A program made the translations under genes and the position numbers. Shown here one piece after another: positions 1 through 11,681 of a stretch of 60,384 nucleotides of DNA. A model generated the notes under the pieces. That model saw nothing but the letters and a program-made list of their open reading frames with translations, had not been told where the DNA came from and searched no databases. Every line of letters starts with the position of its first letter. Positions within the stretch are counted from its first letter, which is position 1. Location: contig VDMD01000131.1 in NCBI GenBank assembly GCA_007026445.1, positions 1-60,384 on the forward strand, in the 5' to 3' direction. Origin of the DNA: Schizophyllum amplum. Taxonomy: Eukaryota > Basidiomycota > Agaricomycetes > Agaricales > Schizophyllaceae.

Positions 1-1287
1 AAACTCTCGGGTCGACCGCTACATGTGTGCGTTCTATGTGAGTTCCTCCTATCACGCATTATTCACGTCGACCTGATGATATACGTTAAGACGTATGCGG
101 CTGTTTGGCCCGCAAGGAGCAGGCACGTACATCGACTCTGACAATGTGGGATATGTCCTGACGAAATTGCAGGTCTGGCAAAGAGGTCATCATCAAAGTC
201 GTGTCCGACGGCCAAGATGCCAAGGGGCTTACCGAGCTCAGAATATTGCACCACTTGGCACGTCAGGATGTACGGGCTGACCCGAGGAATCGTACCGTTC
301 CTACCCTTGAGTTCATCAAGCATGAGCAGTTCACCTTCGTAGTGCTCCCTCGATGGACAGAATTTCCCGAGCGTGAAATCAGGACACCTAAGACTGCAAT
401 TGAGTGTTGTGTTCAGATGACCGAGGTAAGTTTTACGTCGTCGTGCTCATCTTTGTTGACGACAATGCCATCTCCAGGCCCTCGCGTTTCTGCATGAAAA
501 TCACATCGCCCACCTTGTACGTGATCTACGCAAGACCCCACTGCCAAGGCTCACTTACACTCAGGATATCTCGCCTGAGAATGTCATGATCAACTTTTTC
601 GGGTTTTCCCCTCCCACCTTATCTCCAGCCGTGGAACATCTGCCCATCAAGTATGGCTTCATCGACTTCGGCGAGAGCGTGTTCTTGGACGGGCATTCTG
701 GCTCGCTGGCGCCTCCTCGAGACTATGCGCCGCGACCCACCAGTTCGCCGGAGGTCAGCTCGGGCAAGCCGTTTGATCCCTTTGCGGCGGACGTTTATCA
801 GACCGCGAGATTCATGCTGGAGCAGTTCTACGTTCGTAATACGCTAGCAAGCTGGGGACTCTACTGAATTCCTCTGCAGGACCTAACGGGATTTACTCCC
901 GAGTTCCTCGGCATCCTACAAGCCATGACCCGCTCTCCGGACGCCCGTGTGTCCATGGCGGAGGCGCATCGGCAGCTCGCAGCGTTGCGCGATTCCTGGA
1001 TTAACGATCCACACCCGGAAGTACCAGATGTGATCCAGCGGCCCCTGAACAAGTACACCAGAACGTTTCTCAATACGCGTCGACCATTCCCGGGGTCAGT
1101 GTCCATCCCAGCGAACGACGACGAGGCGAGGTTACTGCGCGAGCGCATGCGACAGTCTCAACAAGATGAGAGGGAGCGTGTCGCGCGTTGGCCGTCCCAG
1201 ACGGCCATGCTACGAGTAGACCCTGTTCGAGGGACCATTGGCTGCGTGCACGGAAACCATGCGAAGCACAGCATCTACGACGAGTGA
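1..1287 (+). CDS. Protein kinase-like domain protein, 5'-truncated by the window edge
   Basis: Joined exons encode a eukaryotic protein kinase fold. There is a VAIK-like strand (KEVIIKVV), an alpha-C glutamate region (TELRILHHLA), a catalytic loop HLDISPENVMIN that is split by a 46-nt intron, and a DFG motif in YGFIDFGES. Four or more short introns are visible, including one of about 48 nt near 829-876. The last exon runs DLTGFTPEFL to the stop at 1285-1287. The HLD in place of HRD, followed by ISPENV, is typical of the large basidiomycete families of kinase-like proteins of unknown substrate. Whether it is an active kinase is unclear, although the catalytic Asp and the DFG Asp are present. 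The start codon lies outside the window, so total length is unknown. Substrate and pathway cannot be inferred. Confidence 0.75.
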
Positions 1288-1919
1288 TATTGCGAATCAC
1301 ACTGTCCTTTTTGTCTAGACGCAATAGCACCACACGTCGTGGGAAGCAATTTACGAGCTCGTGCGAGTGCCTTGTCTCTTCCTTTAGGCAATGTCCGCTT
1401 TACAGGCGTCGGAAGATCCTGATTGCTGTCCGGCGAGATTGCAGCGGCGGAGGCGACTTCCATTGTTCAAACTGTGGCGCCTGTAGATGCTGTAGGCCCT
1501 ATATGATTGCAGCCCTCTAATGAATCGTGGACAGCGTCCGCATTACCGATCATGGCTCAGTGTGTCCTCAAAGGATGCCGTTCGCGCTTCGATTCGATAT
1601 CGTGGCGCCTATCCGCTTCGCTGTTGAGAATGAGTGAGTGTCCTTGCTCGAGTCATCGCCATGCTTCTCATGTCTATCCCCTCTAGCCCCAACTGCGCTC
1701 GTTCACATTTCCTATCCCAGCCTATCGGCAAGCGCATCCTATATTGTGGCAACCGAGGACCCCCTCTCATGAGTCAACCTTCCATGCTATGTCGCGGAGT
1801 TTTCCGCACTGCTGTTGAATGAATTGAGAACTCTGATGTTATTCCATTCTACTCTAACACGTTGAGCAGGTGCTTTTAGTTCTGTTTTCCCATGACACGA
1901 AGCGCGCGCTTATTCACCG
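1288..1919. other. Intergenic, no gene seen
   Basis: This gap lies between the kinase-like gene and the TATA element of the small downstream gene. Only short out-of-context open frames occur, and none has recognisable protein character. Confidence 0.6.
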
Positions 1920-1925
1920 TATAAA
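1920..1925 (+). promoter_or_regulatory. TATA box (TATAAA) of the 74-aa gene
   Basis: TATAAA lies 89 bp before the ATG at 2014, a normal spacing for fungal promoters once a short 5' leader is allowed for. It was identified by motif and position only. Confidence 0.4.
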
Positions 1926-2013
1926 GCGTCGTTCAGCAAGCCCAGTGGTCGTCAGCAACACTCATCTACGACAACTTTCCTCAAACCTTTCCTCGCTCGC
2001 CAGCGTTCAGATC

Positions 2014-2362
2014 ATGTCCAACCCGCAGCAGCCTCAGGACGCGCGCATTCCCGAGCACGGTTATATCGTACGTGCCCCGAGTTCATGCCATTCAATCTTC
2101 CTCACGTTTCTCGCGCAGGGCAGAGTCCGCGTCGACGAAAGGTCCAGTCGGTACTATGATTTGCGCGGTGAAATCGTCAGCCGTCACACGACCTACAATA
2201 GCGACGTACGTGCTGAGGCTTGACCGCGGCTGTCTTGAGGACATTTCTGATATTGTCTTTCCTATGTCGCATCCACAGCATTGGTACCGGTACACGTACG
2301 TCGTCCACTTGGACAACGGGGAGATCCAGAACTTTACGCACTGGGAGCTTCGCTTGGCTTGA
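2014..2362 (+). CDS. Small hypothetical protein of 74 aa, three exons
   Basis: ATG at 2014 is followed by three exons joined across two short introns, both with clean GT..AG ends. The introns begin GTACGTGCC near 2068 and GTACGTGCT near 2204, and the second ends CATCCACAG. The protein starts MSNPQQPQDARIPEHGYI, has a charged middle (RVRVDERSSRYYDLRGE) and ends in a beta-rich tail with HWYRYTYVVHLDNG and THWELRLA. No signal peptide or membrane segment is visible, so it is probably cytosolic or nuclear. A TATA box precedes it. I do not recognise the family. The consistent phase of both introns and the aromatic-rich C-terminus argue that it is a real gene rather than a chance reading frame. Confidence 0.55.
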
Positions 2363-4386
2363 AGACCGGGTCGCACTTCTCCTCTCGTCAATGTAACGCC
2401 CGAAGTTCAACCTCGCGCATTGTCGCGCATCGTACGCCATAAATCATCTCTGTATCACTACTATGCCTTTCTCCTTGCCTCAAATGTGATCATTCCTGTT
2501 TACTCCTGCCTCTTTCAATGTCATGCAAGTCGGCTGGTGTCAGATTATGTATTGTAAACAGTTCCTGACACCGAACGGCGCGGGTAGCGATTGTTGGGCC
2601 CCATCGTCGTGCGCTGACCAGTGAAAGGTGTCCATATGCGCGGCATCCGCCACTTGGACTCTGGCCCTGCCCGAGTCACCTACTCCCACCAGGGAGTCAG
2701 AAGTCGCTCTCTAAGTATTTGCGCATCGGCACACGCCCGAGGGGGAGTACCCCCACCTAGTACGCACCTTACGCTTCCGACAAGTTCAACTACTATGGTT
2801 ACATCTGCTGTCGAAGTAAATTCCTGACTGTCTGCGGAGACCACCGATATCTTCACTTGATGCGACCTCCAGGCGTAAGGAAGTCAGCGTTAAGTAGAAC
2901 GGGGAAGGCTTGTCGAAGTTGTTCGCGTGGACGCTGGCATCCATTCTGAGTATTAGAACGGACGGTGGGGAGGCGCCAAGGCCTCAAGATGACGGCGATG
3001 CTACAACAGCTTCGAGAGAAAGGATGAAGCGCTGGGCCACGTAAATCGCAGACGGCGGAATATATGTGCGACCTGAAAGTCCCGGCGTTGCTGAGAGGTG
3101 CGACCTAAATTCTTTGATCCAGTTCAGATTTGAGCTGTTTTCAGAGAGGCTGCTCCGATAATTGTATTTTGTTTGAAGACCATACCTACCTGCTATGAGG
3201 CTTGCGATGCCGTGTATGACAAGGAGAATACCATTGTGATCGTCCGAATAGGAATCTATAAGAATCTGCAGCTGCAGAGCAGATTCAGAACGCAAAGCGG
3301 ACCGGCTGGCAAGGTGGACATCGTGACCGTACGATGGCAAACGTGACGTCGGCACAAGGACAACGGAGCCTGAGCGGACAAGACTATAGGGTACCCGGGG
3401 TCGAAGCGCGGAGCTTCAAAGCGATCGTTGCGCGTCCGGCAAGACCGGGGTCGCCTCGGAAGAGCGAAGAGGGGTGGTAGCAGAGCACAAGCAGCGTGGA
3501 AGGAGCGTGAGGGCGATAGGGGACTGCCTAAACGAGTGAAAACCTCGAACCACGTGCGTCGGAGGAGAAAGTGATCCGCGCCTTGTCCGCGTCTCGAGGC
3601 AATCTCGAAGTTCGAGTCGAAGACAGAGCCGACAGAGCCAGCGGGCGAACCAGGTCGTCTGTCTTAGCTATCAGCACAGGAAAGAGCAGCGCATCAGCAG
3701 GTCGATACAGTTTTCGAGCGGCGGTGGGGCGCGTACAGAGACGCGCCGGGCGAACTTCTGCAAGCGCCTACCCCCGGTAGCCGATCGGGCGAAAGATTCC
3801 ATCACCATGCATCGGTTGAGCTTAGACTGAAGCCCCCCGTGAGGTTGCCGTGAGGTCAGAGACTTGGTGAGGCGCGCCCCGCCTGCTCCAGGCGTACCGT
3901 GCTGGGAAAATGGCAAGGTGACTGCCACCGACATGTTCGGGGCGAGGCCATTTCACGGAGGATAGGCTAGGCGACAGATTACCAAGGGAGAGGCGTGACT
4001 AGAGGACGTACGTCCACGCGGGGTTCATTTTGGCGCTTGTTCGTCTCCGGTCAGCCCAAACGTGTAGCCACTTGGGGAAAGTTTGAGTGGATGATGCGAA
4101 TCGAGATGAGTCGAGCCAGGTCGGATTGGCGTGTGATGTTGAGGACAGAGGAGGGAAGTACAGACGTCCAGAGAGTGCAAGAAAGGGAGCGGGAGAGCTG
4201 GGCGCGATGTCTTGCGCAAAGGACGGACGTTGGTGGCAGAAACGAACCGTGACCGAGAATGGAGATGCGTCAGGCAATTACGATCACGTGGGCCGGGGTG
4301 GATGCGCGAATGCTGAGTTGACGTTCTTTGTCACGACCCAGAGTACGCCCCTCAGGTGAACCCAAAGTAAACCGGGCCATCAGCGG
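2363..4386. other. Two-kilobase intergenic region, no convincing gene
   Basis: No exon chain with family character was found. A 123-codon minus-strand open frame at 2984-3355 has no recognisable domain. A CACGTG hexamer at 4285-4290 lies about 160 bp before the ABC transporter start and may belong to its promoter. Confidence 0.5.
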
Positions 4387-4393
4387 TATATAA
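4387..4393 (+). promoter_or_regulatory. TATA box (TATATAA) of the ABC transporter
   Basis: TATATAA lies 54 bp before the chosen ATG at 4447. An out-of-frame ATG at 4395 sits almost on the TATA box, so it should lie upstream of the transcription start and not act as an upstream reading frame. Confidence 0.5.
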
Positions 4394-4446
4394 CATGAAC
4401 GACGACCGCCCCGCCCCCTCGTCCTACCCCCCGCCCTCCGCCCGCC

Positions 4447-7400
4447 ATGTCCGAGTCCCCGCCGGGCCAGTACGACCACTTTTACGGGTACGACCATGCC
4501 TACCCGCCCCTGCGCCCAGACTCCTTCATCGAGGTCCCCGAGGACCACCATGTCGACGTCGTAGAGGCGGAGAAGAACTTTAACGAGCTGGCCCGCAGCC
4601 TGTCGCGGCAGTCGCGCTCGCAGCGCAACGTGCGCAATGCTATCAATGACAACGCTGCGCCGGCGCCCATGAGGAAGGCTGACCCAGAGATGGGCAAGGC
4701 CGATGATGATGAACCGTTCGATCTGCACGAGTATCTTGCGTCTTCGAACGACGCGCAGCAGGCCGCCGGCATCAAGCACAAAGTGCGTTGCTCGTTATAT
4801 ACGCGCATACAACCACTTACGCTTCCCTCAAGCATGTCGGTGTCACCTGGGAGAACTTGCAAGTCGATGTGATGGGCGGCGTCAACAGCAAGATCTACAT
4901 CCCCACATTGCTTGGTGCGTATGCTGCTGTCTCAGCGTTGTATCTGCTCATTCCTCCTCAGATGCCATCGTCGGTTTCGTCTTGTCTCCACTGTTCATCA
5001 TCTGGGGCTTTATCAAGCCCATGTTCCCCACCGCGAAGCTTCCATCACGGACGATCCTGCACAAGTGGGCCCAAATTATACGTTGTTCACGCGCATATAC
5101 TCACCTTCCTTAGGTCTTCCGGCGTTCTGAAGCCTGGTGAAATGTGTTTGGTTTTGGGTGCTCCCGGTATGTACGCTTTCGATACTTGTACTACAAGTCT
5201 GACGGTGCATCAGGCTCCGGATGCAGCACGTTCCTCAAGGTTATTGCCAACGAACGCGGCGAGTACGCCAATGTACAGGGCGACGTTCGTTACGCCGGTA
5301 TCGAGGCTCATGAGATGGCGAAACACTACAAGGGCGAGGTCGTGTACAATGAGGAGGGTGCGTACTTCTCGAATCCGTCGTCCCTCTCGAGTTGACATCG
5401 GCTTTCAGACGACGTCCATATCCCCACGCTCACTGTCGGTCAAACGCTCGAGTTCGCCCTGTCCACGAAGACCCCTGGCCCTTCCGGTCGTCTTCCCGGC
5501 GTCTCGCGCAAGCAGTTCAACTCCGAGGTCGAGGATATGCTCCTCAAGATGCTGAACATCTCGCACACGAAGAACACTCTCGTCGGCAACGAATTCGTTC
5601 GCGGTGTATCTGGAGGCGAGCGCAAGCGCGTCAGCATCGCTGAGATGATGACCACCCGCGCTCGTGTGCAGACCTACGACAACAGCACTCGCGGTCTTGA
5701 TGCGTCCACGGCACTCGACTTTGCCAAGTCCCTGCGCATCATGACGGACGTCCTCGGCCAAACCGTCTTCGTGTCTCTCTACCAGGCCGGTGAAGGCATT
5801 TACGAATTGTTTGACAAGGTCATGGTCCTCGACAAGGGTCACCAGGTCTTTTATGGTCCCCCCTCTGAGGCACGCCTGTACTTCGAGGATCTCGGCTTCA
5901 AGTCCCTCCCGCGTCAGACCTCTCCGGACTACCTCACTGGCTGCACGGATCCGCACGAGCGTCAATTCGCCCCCGGACGATCTGCCGACAACGTCCCGTC
6001 CACGCCAGAGGATCTCGAGCGCGCCTTCCAGATGTCCAAGTTCGCCCAGGAAGTCACGCGCGAGCGCGAGGAGTACAATGAGTACATGAAGTCGGAGCGC
6101 ACGGATCAGGAGGCGTTCCGCGCGGCGGTGCTGGCGGACAAGAAGAAGGGCGTGTCGAAGAAGAGCCCGTACACGCTGGGCTACTTCGGTCAGGTCGCGG
6201 CCCTCACGAAGCGACAGTTCTTCCTGCGCAAGCAGGACGCGTTCCAGCTCGTCACCAGCTTTGCACTGTTCATTATTCTCGGTGCTATCGTCGGTGGCGC
6301 GTACTTCGGCCAGCCTCTGACGGCGGCTGGCGCGTTCACGCGCACGTCTGTTGTCTTCGCATCGCTCTTCAACATCTGCCTGGACGCCTTCGGTGAGATT
6401 CCCGCTGCGATGATGGGTCGCCCGATTACGCGGAGACAGGTCAGTGTTCCCCATGTCACAGTGCAGACCTGTTGCTGACCGTCTCTCAGACGAGCTACAG
6501 CATGTACCGGCCGTCCGCGCTCGCATTGGCTAACACCATTGCGGATTTCCCCTTCTCCGCATCGCGTCTGTTCTTGTTCAACCTGCTCGTCTACTTCATG
6601 TCGAATCTGGACCGCTCGGCTGGTGGTTTCTTCACCTACTACGTCGTCAACCTCGCGGCCTACCTCTCGTTCCAAAGTTGCTTCAGGATGATGGCTCTTG
6701 TCTTCAAGAGCTTCGACGTACGTCCCTGTCTTCAATTCGCTGCTCCCTTTTCCTGACCTTTTGTACAGCACGCATTTCGTCTTGCCGTCATCGTGCTCCC
6801 GATCATGCTCGAGTACTGCGGGTACTTCATCCCTGTTGACACCATGCCGCGCTGGCTGTTCTGGATCCAGTACATCCATCCGTTCTCGTACGCATGGTCG
6901 GCTCTCATGGGGAACGAGTTCATGCGCATCGACTTGGCTTGCGATGGCGAGTACGTCGTTCCGCGGAATGGCAACGGGGTGGACAAGTATCCGTAAGTAC
7001 AACTAAACCTACCCAGTCGCCTTCATGGTCTAACGACCTATCTAGCGACGTGCTCGGCAGCAACCAGGCATGCACCCTATATGGCTCTACTGGCGGCGAG
7101 CAGACTGTCCCCGGCGAGGATTACATTCAGTCCGGCTATTTCCTGTCCTCGTCAGACCTTTGGAGGCGCAATTTCGTCGTCCTCATCGGTTTCATGGTTC
7201 TCTTCATCGCTGCGCAGGTTGTCATCATGGATTACTTCCCGGTAAGTACGGCGCGATCGATTATACTGTCCGTGCACTTACATTGTCAACAGTCCTTTGG
7301 TGCAGGGTCCGCCGTCGCGATCTTCGCCAAGCCAGGCAGCGAGGAGAAGAAGCTCAACTCCGAGCTGCAGCGCAAGAAGCAACTGACACACTCGAAGAAC

Positions 7401-9632
7401 GACAGCGTCGACTCGCTCGCGGATGCCAAGCGTCCATACCGCAAGACCTTCACCTGGGAGAACGTCAACTACACCGTTCCCGTTCCGGGTGGCACGCGCC
7501 GCATTCTACACGACATCTGTGGCTTCGTCAAGCCGGGCACGCTCACGGCGCTCATGGGCTCCAGTGGTGCAGGCAAGACGACCTGTCTCGACGTGCTCGC
7601 CCAGCGCAAGAACGTCGGTGTGATCACCGGTGACATCCTCGTCGATGGCCGCCCCCTCGCTCATGACTTCGCCCGCAAGACCGCGTATGGTATGTGGTCT
7701 TACCACCACCATCGGGATGAAACTGATGTCTTTGCAGCCGAGCAGATGGACGTTCATGAACCGACGACCACGGTTCGCGAGGCGCTGCGCTTCTCCGCTT
7801 ACCTCCGGCAACCCTCCCACGTGCCTATCGACGAGAAGAACGAATACGTGGAGGAAATCATCGACTTGTTGGAGCTTCAGGACTTGACGGAGGCGCTCGT
7901 GCTCAGCTTGAGTGTGGAGGCGCGCAAGCGCTTGACCATTGGTGTTGAGCTTGCGTCGAAGCCGGAGTTGCTGCTGTTCTTGGACGAGCCGACGTCTGGT
8001 CTGGACGCACAGTCCGCATGGAACCTGGTTCGTTTCTTGCGCAAGCTCGCCGACCAAGGCCAGGCTATTCTTTGCACGATCCGTATGTTTTGCTTTCGAT
8101 TCTCGACGTTTGCCTTTGCTAATATTCATCCAGACCAGCCGTCATCGCTTCTCTTCGAGAGCTTTGACCGCCTCCTGCTACTCGAGCGTGGCGGTGAGAC
8201 TGTCTACTTCGGTGACATCGGTTCAGACTCGCACATCCTTCGTGACTACTTCGCCCGTTATGGCGCGGTCTGCCCGCAGAACGTCAACCCGGCAGAGTAC
8301 ATGCTCGAGGCTATTGGTGCAGGCATCGCTCCCCGCGTTGGCGACCGCGACTGGAAGGACGTGTGGCTCGACTCTCCGGAGTACCGTGCGGTTAGGCAGG
8401 AGATCGACGACATCAAGGCGCGCGGCCTGTCTCGTCCGGACGATACCGACCAGAAGGCGTCCTCCTATGCGACTTCGTTCTTCTACCAGCTCTCCATCGT
8501 CCTTAAGCGGAACAACCTGGCCATCTGGCGCTCTGCCGACTACATCCTGTCGCGGTTGTTCACTTGCATCGCGATTTCGCTTATGATCACGATCGGGTTC
8601 ATCAACCTCGGCAACAGCGTCCGTGACATGCAGTACCGCGTTTTCTCGATGTGAGCTCGACTTGCCCCTTTCATTATTTGACCTTGTGCTGACGCTTTCT
8701 CATAGCTACTGGGTCATCATCATCCCTGCGTTCGTCATGTCGCAGATCGAGCCGCTGTTTATCTTCAACCGTCGCACCTTCGTCCGTGAATCATCTGCCC
8801 GTATCTACTCGCCCTACGTCTTTGCTATCGGCCAGCTCTTGAGCGAGATTCCGTACTCGTTCGCGTGCGGTATTGTCTACTGGGTCTTGATGGTGTATCC
8901 GCAGAAGTTTGGGCAGGGTTCCGCTGGACTTGAGTGAGTACCTTCGCATCAAGCATCTTACCAATGTGCTGACCCCTCGTAGTGGCACAGGCTTCCAGCT
9001 CCTGGTCGTCATGTTCATGATGCTCTTCGGCGTGTCTCTCGGGCAATTCATCGCCTCCATCTCGCCGAACATCGGTGTGGCCGTGCTATTCAACCCGTGG
9101 CTGAACCTGGTTATGGGCACTTTCTGCGGTGTTACGATCCCGTACCCGGCGATGATCAGCTTCTGGAAGTGAGTGCCTTGTCTTGCCGCCATAACTTTCT
9201 GAGGCTAATCGACCTCTAGGGTCTGGCTGTACGAGCTCAACCCCTTCACGCGTACGATCGCCGCCATGGTTTCTACGGAGCTCCATGGCCTGAACGTGAC
9301 GTGCGAGGCGGAAGAATTCTCTGTCTTCAGCCCGCCGAGTGGCCAGTCCTGCCTCGAGTGGGCGGGCGACTTCGTCAAGGCCTCCGGCGGCTACTTGGAC
9401 AACCCGGATGCGACGGACAGCTGCCGCTACTGCCAGTACCGTGTCGGTGACGAGTACTTCGAGCCGTTGCATATGTCCTACGAAAAGCGGTGGCGAGACG
9501 CATTCATCTTGCTTGCGTTCTTCGGCTTCAATGCTATCATGACAATCAGTAAGCCCTTCCTGTTATTAATGCGAGCGGTATTCTGACATTCCCTCAGTTG
9601 CTTCGCGATACTTGCGCTTCGCCAAGCGATAG
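4447..9632 (+). CDS. PDR-type ABC transporter (full-size ABCG, drug efflux)
   Basis: About 1,460 aa in 16 exons with 15 short introns. The layout is the reversed fungal PDR order: NBD1, TMD1, NBD2, TMD2. NBD1 has the family's degenerate Walker A, GAPGSGCST with Cys in place of Lys, and an intact signature VSGGERKR followed by DNSTRGLDA. NBD2 has a canonical Walker A GSSGAGKTT, a degenerate signature LSVEARKR and an intact Walker B/D-loop LFLDEPTSGLDA. This gives the usual one active and one inactive ATP site. Each TMD has about six hydrophobic helices, and the extracellular loop before the last helix is cysteine-rich (CEAEEF, CLEWAG, CRYCQY). The N-terminus is long, acidic and cytosolic. The family exports azoles and other hydrophobic compounds from the plasma membrane; this member's substrate is unknown. 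The start at 4447 is the first ATG of the acidic N-terminal exon. The end VASRYLRFAKR is typical of PDR tails. Confidence 0.93.
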
Positions 9633-10034
9633 ATGTTGGACAGACGACTCAGATGCTCTCATGCTGCTTGCTTGCTCTCGCACTTATTTATTGGCTACCT
9701 ACCTACTTAGCATCACCACGCATTTTTATTGTATTACAGCACTTTACGGTTTGAACATAATCAATGCATCACGACCTGATTTATTCTGGACATCGGAAGT
9801 GAGCAAGATTACCGAACCGTCTGAAAGTCAGTTGGAATGTAAGTAGGATTTGTTTGTTGACGTTGTTGCTTAAAAAGCCGTTGACGAGGACTCGAAGACT
9901 CGAAGTGCCTTTTCGGGACTTGGCTCCGGCCCTGTTATCCTTCAGCAACGACATTCTCCGTATTACGATCTACTCTCATCTGTTCAGACCGCAGCTCGAT
10001 GTAACTCACAGTGCTCAGACGTCTTGCATCTCAT
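9633..10034. other. Intergenic, no gene seen
   Basis: AT-richer sequence follows the ABC transporter stop and probably holds its 3' UTR and polyadenylation region. No coding potential was recognised. Confidence 0.5.
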
Positions 10035-11644
10035 ATGGCGCCCACAGAACTTCCCAACGAAATCCTGCACGCGATCTTCACCGCCGTATATCTGCAGAAA
10101 CAGGACCTGGGTCGACTCGCCCGCGTCTCGACGTGTTGGCACCACGCTGCTACTCCTCTCCTATTGGAGGACATGGCAGAGATTCGGCCTCTCGTGATGC
10201 TCATGCCCGAAGATGCATGGTGTGTAGTGGATGTGCCATCTCAAGTTCAACCTGCCATTCAATGCGTGGTGCGTGTTAAATAATTGCCTGCCGACTACGT
10301 GTCGTCACAAAGATATCATAGAAGATACGAAGGGCCTTAACGGAGGTAGATTGGATACCCGTTTACAAGCGGTCGTGTTTCGTCAAGACGCTGAGTATTC
10401 ACAACCCTCACCATAACCTGCCTTGGCAGTCTTCCACCCAAGTAGAGTCTAGTAGAGTCTGCGATCGCGCTATGTCCTTCGTCGCAGCATCTACTGCCCA
10501 ATCTGAATCAACTCCACATCAACGTCTACGAGTCCGAATACTCAACTGTGTACAGCAAGTTGCTCGACATTCTAGTTTCGCCCAGACTCACAAAACTCTT
10601 CCTCCTTGCCAACTGGCATGCCATCCTACTCGACCCACCTTCCCTCGCAGATCGATGCCCTCTCATAGAAGAGATCCGTTTTGAAAGCGAGAGAAGCCTT
10701 CGCGAATCCGACAAACAAACGCAGGAACTGGTCGAGGCGATGATGAACGTTGGCTGAATCTGCGATTTGTCGACTTGGACGTAGAGTCGTGCTCCCCGGG
10801 CCTGATACGCAGCCTGTCACTCAAAGGCACGTTGTCAATCCTGAATCTACAGTTCGGCAAGGCTGCTACGGACTCTCGCATTGGTTCACCGTCTGTTATT
10901 GGCCTCGGGTTCACGTCCCTCCGAGAGTTGGGCCTATATCGCATGACCACGACTGCAGCGATCGCCGCGATACCACTCTTCGAGTCTTGCAAGCTCGAGG
11001 TCATCGGCCTTTCACGGCTGACAGGCATGTCCACTCTTCGCGAGATGCGGCACATTCTGCAAACCATACATGACCGTGTCGCCTGGCACAATTCGCTCCG
11101 CAACTTTGTCACCATCACTTTCGACAGACGTCAAGGTGTTCCACTGCAGTACAAAGCTATACAGCCGCTCGCTGTCTTCTCGCAGTTGACATTCGTGTAT
11201 CTAGACTACACCAGAGGAATCACGCTGACGGACACGGAGCACGAACAGGTCGCGAGTTGGTGGCCAAATTTGGTGACTTTCGACATTATAGCGAACTACA
11301 GGCCAGCCAAAACGCCTGCCACCTTACACGCTCTCATCCATTATGCACGACACTGTCCGGAGCTCTGCCGGCTCCATATTCCCCTCAGTATCCACGCTGG
11401 CAACATACCTGATACAGCCTCCCAGATACGGCAGCACCAGCTAGCTGTCCTTTATAATGTAGGCAATTCACCTCTGAAAGCGAGGCTTGTCGACAGGGTG
11501 GAGGACTTCTTAGCAGAATTGTTCCCCAATCTCGAGGCCATCTACCACCAGGGCGTGGCGATACATGGAGACCGCAAAGGAGCTTCGGGAGTATGTGTAT
11601 TGAATCGCACAAACAATGTGAATCATCTCCCCGTCAATTTGTGA
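10035..11644 (+). pseudogene. F-box / leucine-rich-repeat gene, apparently interrupted
   Basis: The 5' end encodes a clear F-box: MAPTELPNEILHAIF, then LARVSTCWHHAATPLL and LMPEDAW. Downstream pieces carry expected continuations of basidiomycete F-box proteins but in different frames: LKFNLPFNAW near 10240, HLLPNLNQLHINVYESEY near 10485, then ELVEAMM ending in a stop near 10755, and NLRFVDLDV onward to 11644 with LRR-like phrases (FTSLRELGLYR, FSQLTFVYLDY). At least two frame changes, near 10225-10240 and 10735-10755, are not explained by good GT..AG introns. A perfect 10-bp tandem duplication lies at 10441-10460, just upstream of the third piece. The family recruits substrates to SCF ubiquitin ligases. 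It is either a decayed gene or a real gene with sequencing indels, and nearby conserved genes also contain indels. Confidence 0.6.
10441..10460. repeat. 10-bp tandem duplication (AGTAGAGTCT twice)
   Basis: Two perfect adjacent copies lie inside the interrupted F-box gene, consistent with local duplication or slippage. A stop codon falls in the copy in the relevant frame. Confidence 0.8.
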
Positions 11645-11681
11645 GAAAAGAATGCACTTTATGTGCTCGTCGTCTTCGACC

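Noticed and set aside
2984..3355. Minus-strand 123-codon frame
   Set aside because: No domain, no matching flanking exons, no signal peptide; likely chance.
4395..4583. Upstream open reading frame before the ABC transporter
   Set aside because: Its ATG is only 2 bp after the TATA box, so it is unlikely to be in the mRNA.
4270..4779. Minus-strand 169-codon frame over the ABC transporter start
   Set aside because: Shadow of the acidic N-terminal exon of the transporter.
5405..6526. Minus-strand 373-codon frame inside the ABC transporter
   Set aside because: Antisense shadow of the NBD1 exon; Arg/Leu/Glu-rich composition typical of codon-bias shadows.
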